Of a DNA stretch of 7,544 bases, positions 6,204 through 7,544 are shown piece after piece. The notes under the pieces are model-generated. The model saw nothing but the letters and a program-made list of their open reading frames with translations. It ran no database searches and had not been told where the DNA came from. The number at the start of each line of letters is the position of its first letter. The stretch's first letter is position 1. The stretch is taken from contig CALPPK020000046.1 of assembly GCA_943325435.2 (NCBI GenBank), positions 1 to 7,544 on the forward strand, in the 5' to 3' direction. Source of the stretch: Bifidobacterium breve. GTDB taxonomy: Bacteria > Actinomycetota > Acidimicrobiia > Acidimicrobiales > Ilumatobacteraceae. The translations under genes were made by a program, and so were the position numbers.

Positions 6204-7129
6204 GCAGTGATAAGTCTACGAGCAAGCGCAGCCATGACCAATGAGTCACTATTGACGCACGCAGTGCGAGCAAATGCCATGCCATATGAAGCTGCTCGTT
6301 GAGATGCTTCAAGATCGAGGTCGTAGAGAACTTCAAGATGATCTGCAACGAAACCGCATGCACAAACGACAATGCCATCAACTGATTCATCGGTATCACG
6401 CATTGTTGCCATCTGATCAATGACAGCAAGGATGTCTGGTCCAATCCACGGTTCAGGTGTACGTCCTGCAGATTGCCACGCAATAGACCATTGCGACCAA
6501 CGCGTTAGTTCTGCCTTACTTGCAACGAGTTCTGCAGTTGCGCGAAGTTCGTCCGGATACGGATCACCAGCATCGATGATTCGTTGTGGCAACGAGTGAG
6601 CGGTAAACAACACTTTTGTACGTTCTGGCATTTGTGACAACTTTGTCCGCAGATCTGAAGCCAAGAAATCAATGAATGCATCTTCACGTGCCCACGTTTC
6701 AACAGCACGCACTTCAATGTTGTGCGGTGCAGCGGCTGCACGTACTCGGTCTGTGTACTGGCCAATTGAATACGTTGAATAGTGCGGTGCGAGCACGAGG
6801 CAGGTAATGCGTGTGAAACCAAGAGCTGCAACTTCTGCAACAGATTCTTCAATGAATGGCGTTGCGTGTTTCAGGCCAAGAAAAACTTGGTAGTGACCAG
6901 GGTTGATGAGGTCAAGTTGTTGTTGCAATGCGTCGCGTTGCGCTTCTGTTAGTTGCTTTAACGGAGACAACCCGCCGATAGCTTCATATCGCGCGATGAG
7001 ATCATTCAGTTGTTCGTCAGTAGGAGCACGCCCGCGACGAATGTCTGTGTAGTACGGCAAGATTTCTTCTTTGGTGCGCGGCGTACCGTACGCCATCAGC
7101 ATCACGGCGGTACGAGAGGAATTACTCAT
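6200..7129 (-). CDS. hemH: Ferrochelatase, Bacillus-like (probable coproporphyrin ferrochelatase CpfC)
   Basis: A 309-residue soluble chelatase that inserts Fe(II) into a porphyrin. Features recalled from Bacillus subtilis HemH are present in order: MAYGTP (12-17, with the axial Tyr), RRGR (31-34), RYEAIGGLSPL (47-57), LGLKHATPFIEE (84-95), LAPHYST (113-119), catalytic His178 in TAHSLP, GDPYPDEL (188-195), WQSAGRTPEPW (218-228) and Glu266 in GFVADHLEVLYD. The length also matches. The C-terminal cysteine cluster known to hold a [2Fe-2S] centre in mycobacterial ferrochelatase is not seen; cysteines are at 110, 256, 258 and 291 only. ATG at 7129 overlaps the hemE stop. Similarity to the Firmicutes monomeric enzyme makes coproporphyrin III the likelier substrate. 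The porphyrin choice is inference. Confidence 0.95.
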   Translation of the reverse strand: MSNSSRTAVMLMAYGTPRTKEEILPYYTDIRRGRAPTDEQLNDLIARYEAIGGLSPLKQLTEAQRDALQQQLDLINPGHYQVFLGLKHATPFIEESVAEVAALGFTRITCLVLAPHYSTYSIGQYTDRVRAAAAPHNIEVRAVETWAREDAFIDFLASDLRTKLSQMPERTKVLFTAHSLPQRIIDAGDPYPDELRATAELVASKAELTRWSQWSIAWQSAGRTPEPWIGPDILAVIDQMATMRDTDESVDGIVVCACGFVADHLEVLYDLDLEASQRAASYGMAFARTACVNSDSLVMAALARRLITA

Positions 7130-7544
7130 TTTGTTGTCTTTTCATGAACGTAGGCCACAATGTCGGTGAGAACACTGGGGTCTGTATCGGGTTGAACCCC
7201 GTGGCCGAGGTTAAAGATGTGGCCAGCGTGTCCGGCGTTGTCTGCAAGCACTGCTTCTGCACCAGATAGCGCGATAGATGAACCTGCCAACACAAGAGCC
7301 GGGTCAAGGTTTCCTTGCACAACAGTGTCTGCACCAAGGCGAGTACGCGCATTACGAATTGAAGTTCGCCAGTCGAGACCAATGATTGCATTGCCTACTG
7401 AGTTCATTGATTCCAACAAATGATCGCAGCCAATTCCGTAGTGAATACCAGCAACACCAGGGTGGCGTTCAGTTAATTGTGAGAACACCGACGTTGTGTG
7501 GGGCTTTACATATTTGTCGTAGTCGTTACGAGACAGCGCGCCGG
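7126..7544 (-). CDS. hemE: Uroporphyrinogen decarboxylase, C-terminal part (5' end outside window)
   Basis: About 139 C-terminal residues are present, and the frame stays open to the right edge, so the start lies beyond 7544. The enzyme removes four acetate carboxyls of uroporphyrinogen III to give coproporphyrinogen III, the branch point for haem, in the cytosol. Clear family signatures follow in order: DYDKYVKPH, IHYGIGCDHLL, GLDWR, VQGNLDP and HIFNLGHGV, ending in VHEKTTK. An internal GTG at 7488 could look like a start but lies inside the conserved domain. The stop at 7126-7128 overlaps the hemH start, which makes translational coupling likely. The full family length is about 340-360 residues, so roughly 60 percent is missing. 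Confidence 0.95.
   Translation of the reverse strand, partial: GALSRNDYDKYVKPHTTSVFSQLTERHPGVAGIHYGIGCDHLLESMNSVGNAIIGLDWRTSIRNARTRLGADTVVQGNLDPALVLAGSSIALSGAEAVLADNAGHAGHIFNLGHGVQPDTDPSVLTDIVAYVHEKTTK

Noticed and set aside
6874..6894. CCAAG-AAAAA-CTTGG hairpin resembling a terminator
   Set aside because: It lies within hemH, has a weak stem and has no following T run on the transcribed strand.
6200..7129. A [2Fe-2S] ferrochelatase as in mycobacteria
   Set aside because: The C-terminal group of closely spaced cysteines is absent, and the length matches the cluster-free Bacillus enzyme.

Overview
The window is a gene-dense, single-strand block. Eight protein genes all read on the minus strand, so transcription runs from high to low coordinates. 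There is no non-coding gap longer than 12 bases. The first gene (hemE, right edge) and the last (an alpha/alpha-toroid protein, left edge) are cut by the window ends. I see no RNA genes, mobile elements, CRISPR arrays or terminators. Any promoter for this block must lie to the right of position 7544 or inside a gene.

Organism: the combination of a class E-type sortase, a Lnt-type apolipoprotein N-acyltransferase, an actinobacterial-looking GT4/methyltransferase/toroid set and a Gram-positive type (Bacillus-like) ferrochelatase points to Actinomycetota. Base composition is only moderate (roughly half GC by eye), unlike typical high-GC soil actinomycetes. A planktonic or otherwise streamlined lineage, perhaps Acidimicrobiia, would fit. 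This assignment is inference. Compact spacing and a shortage of Shine-Dalgarno-like sequences agree with a streamlined genome.

Layout in the direction of transcription: (1) late haem synthesis, 7544 to 4812: hemE (partial), hemH/cpfC and hemG/hemY/cgoX, joined by 4-base ATGA overlaps. (2) Cell-envelope enzymes, 4852 to 2892: a small membrane-anchored sortase whose start lies inside the end of hemG, then lnt, again with an ATGA overlap. (3) A putative glycan or glycolipid module, 2879 to 1: a GT4 glycosyltransferase, a class I SAM methyltransferase and an alpha/alpha-toroid protein related to proteins annotated as prenyltransferases or glucoamylase-like enzymes.

How they work together: the haem genes carry uroporphyrinogen III towards coproporphyrin or haem. 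The gene order (E-H-G/Y) and the HemH sequence resemble Bacillus, and no hemQ/chdC is present in the window. The envelope genes would acylate lipoproteins and attach or process surface proteins, and the last three genes look like a small surface-glycan pathway.

Main points for a second look: the Lnt nucleophile position, normally Cys, is encoded as Ser (TCA at 3279-3281); the GT4-methyltransferase-toroid triad has no assigned function; and a perfect 18-bp palindrome lies inside the toroid gene at 50-67.
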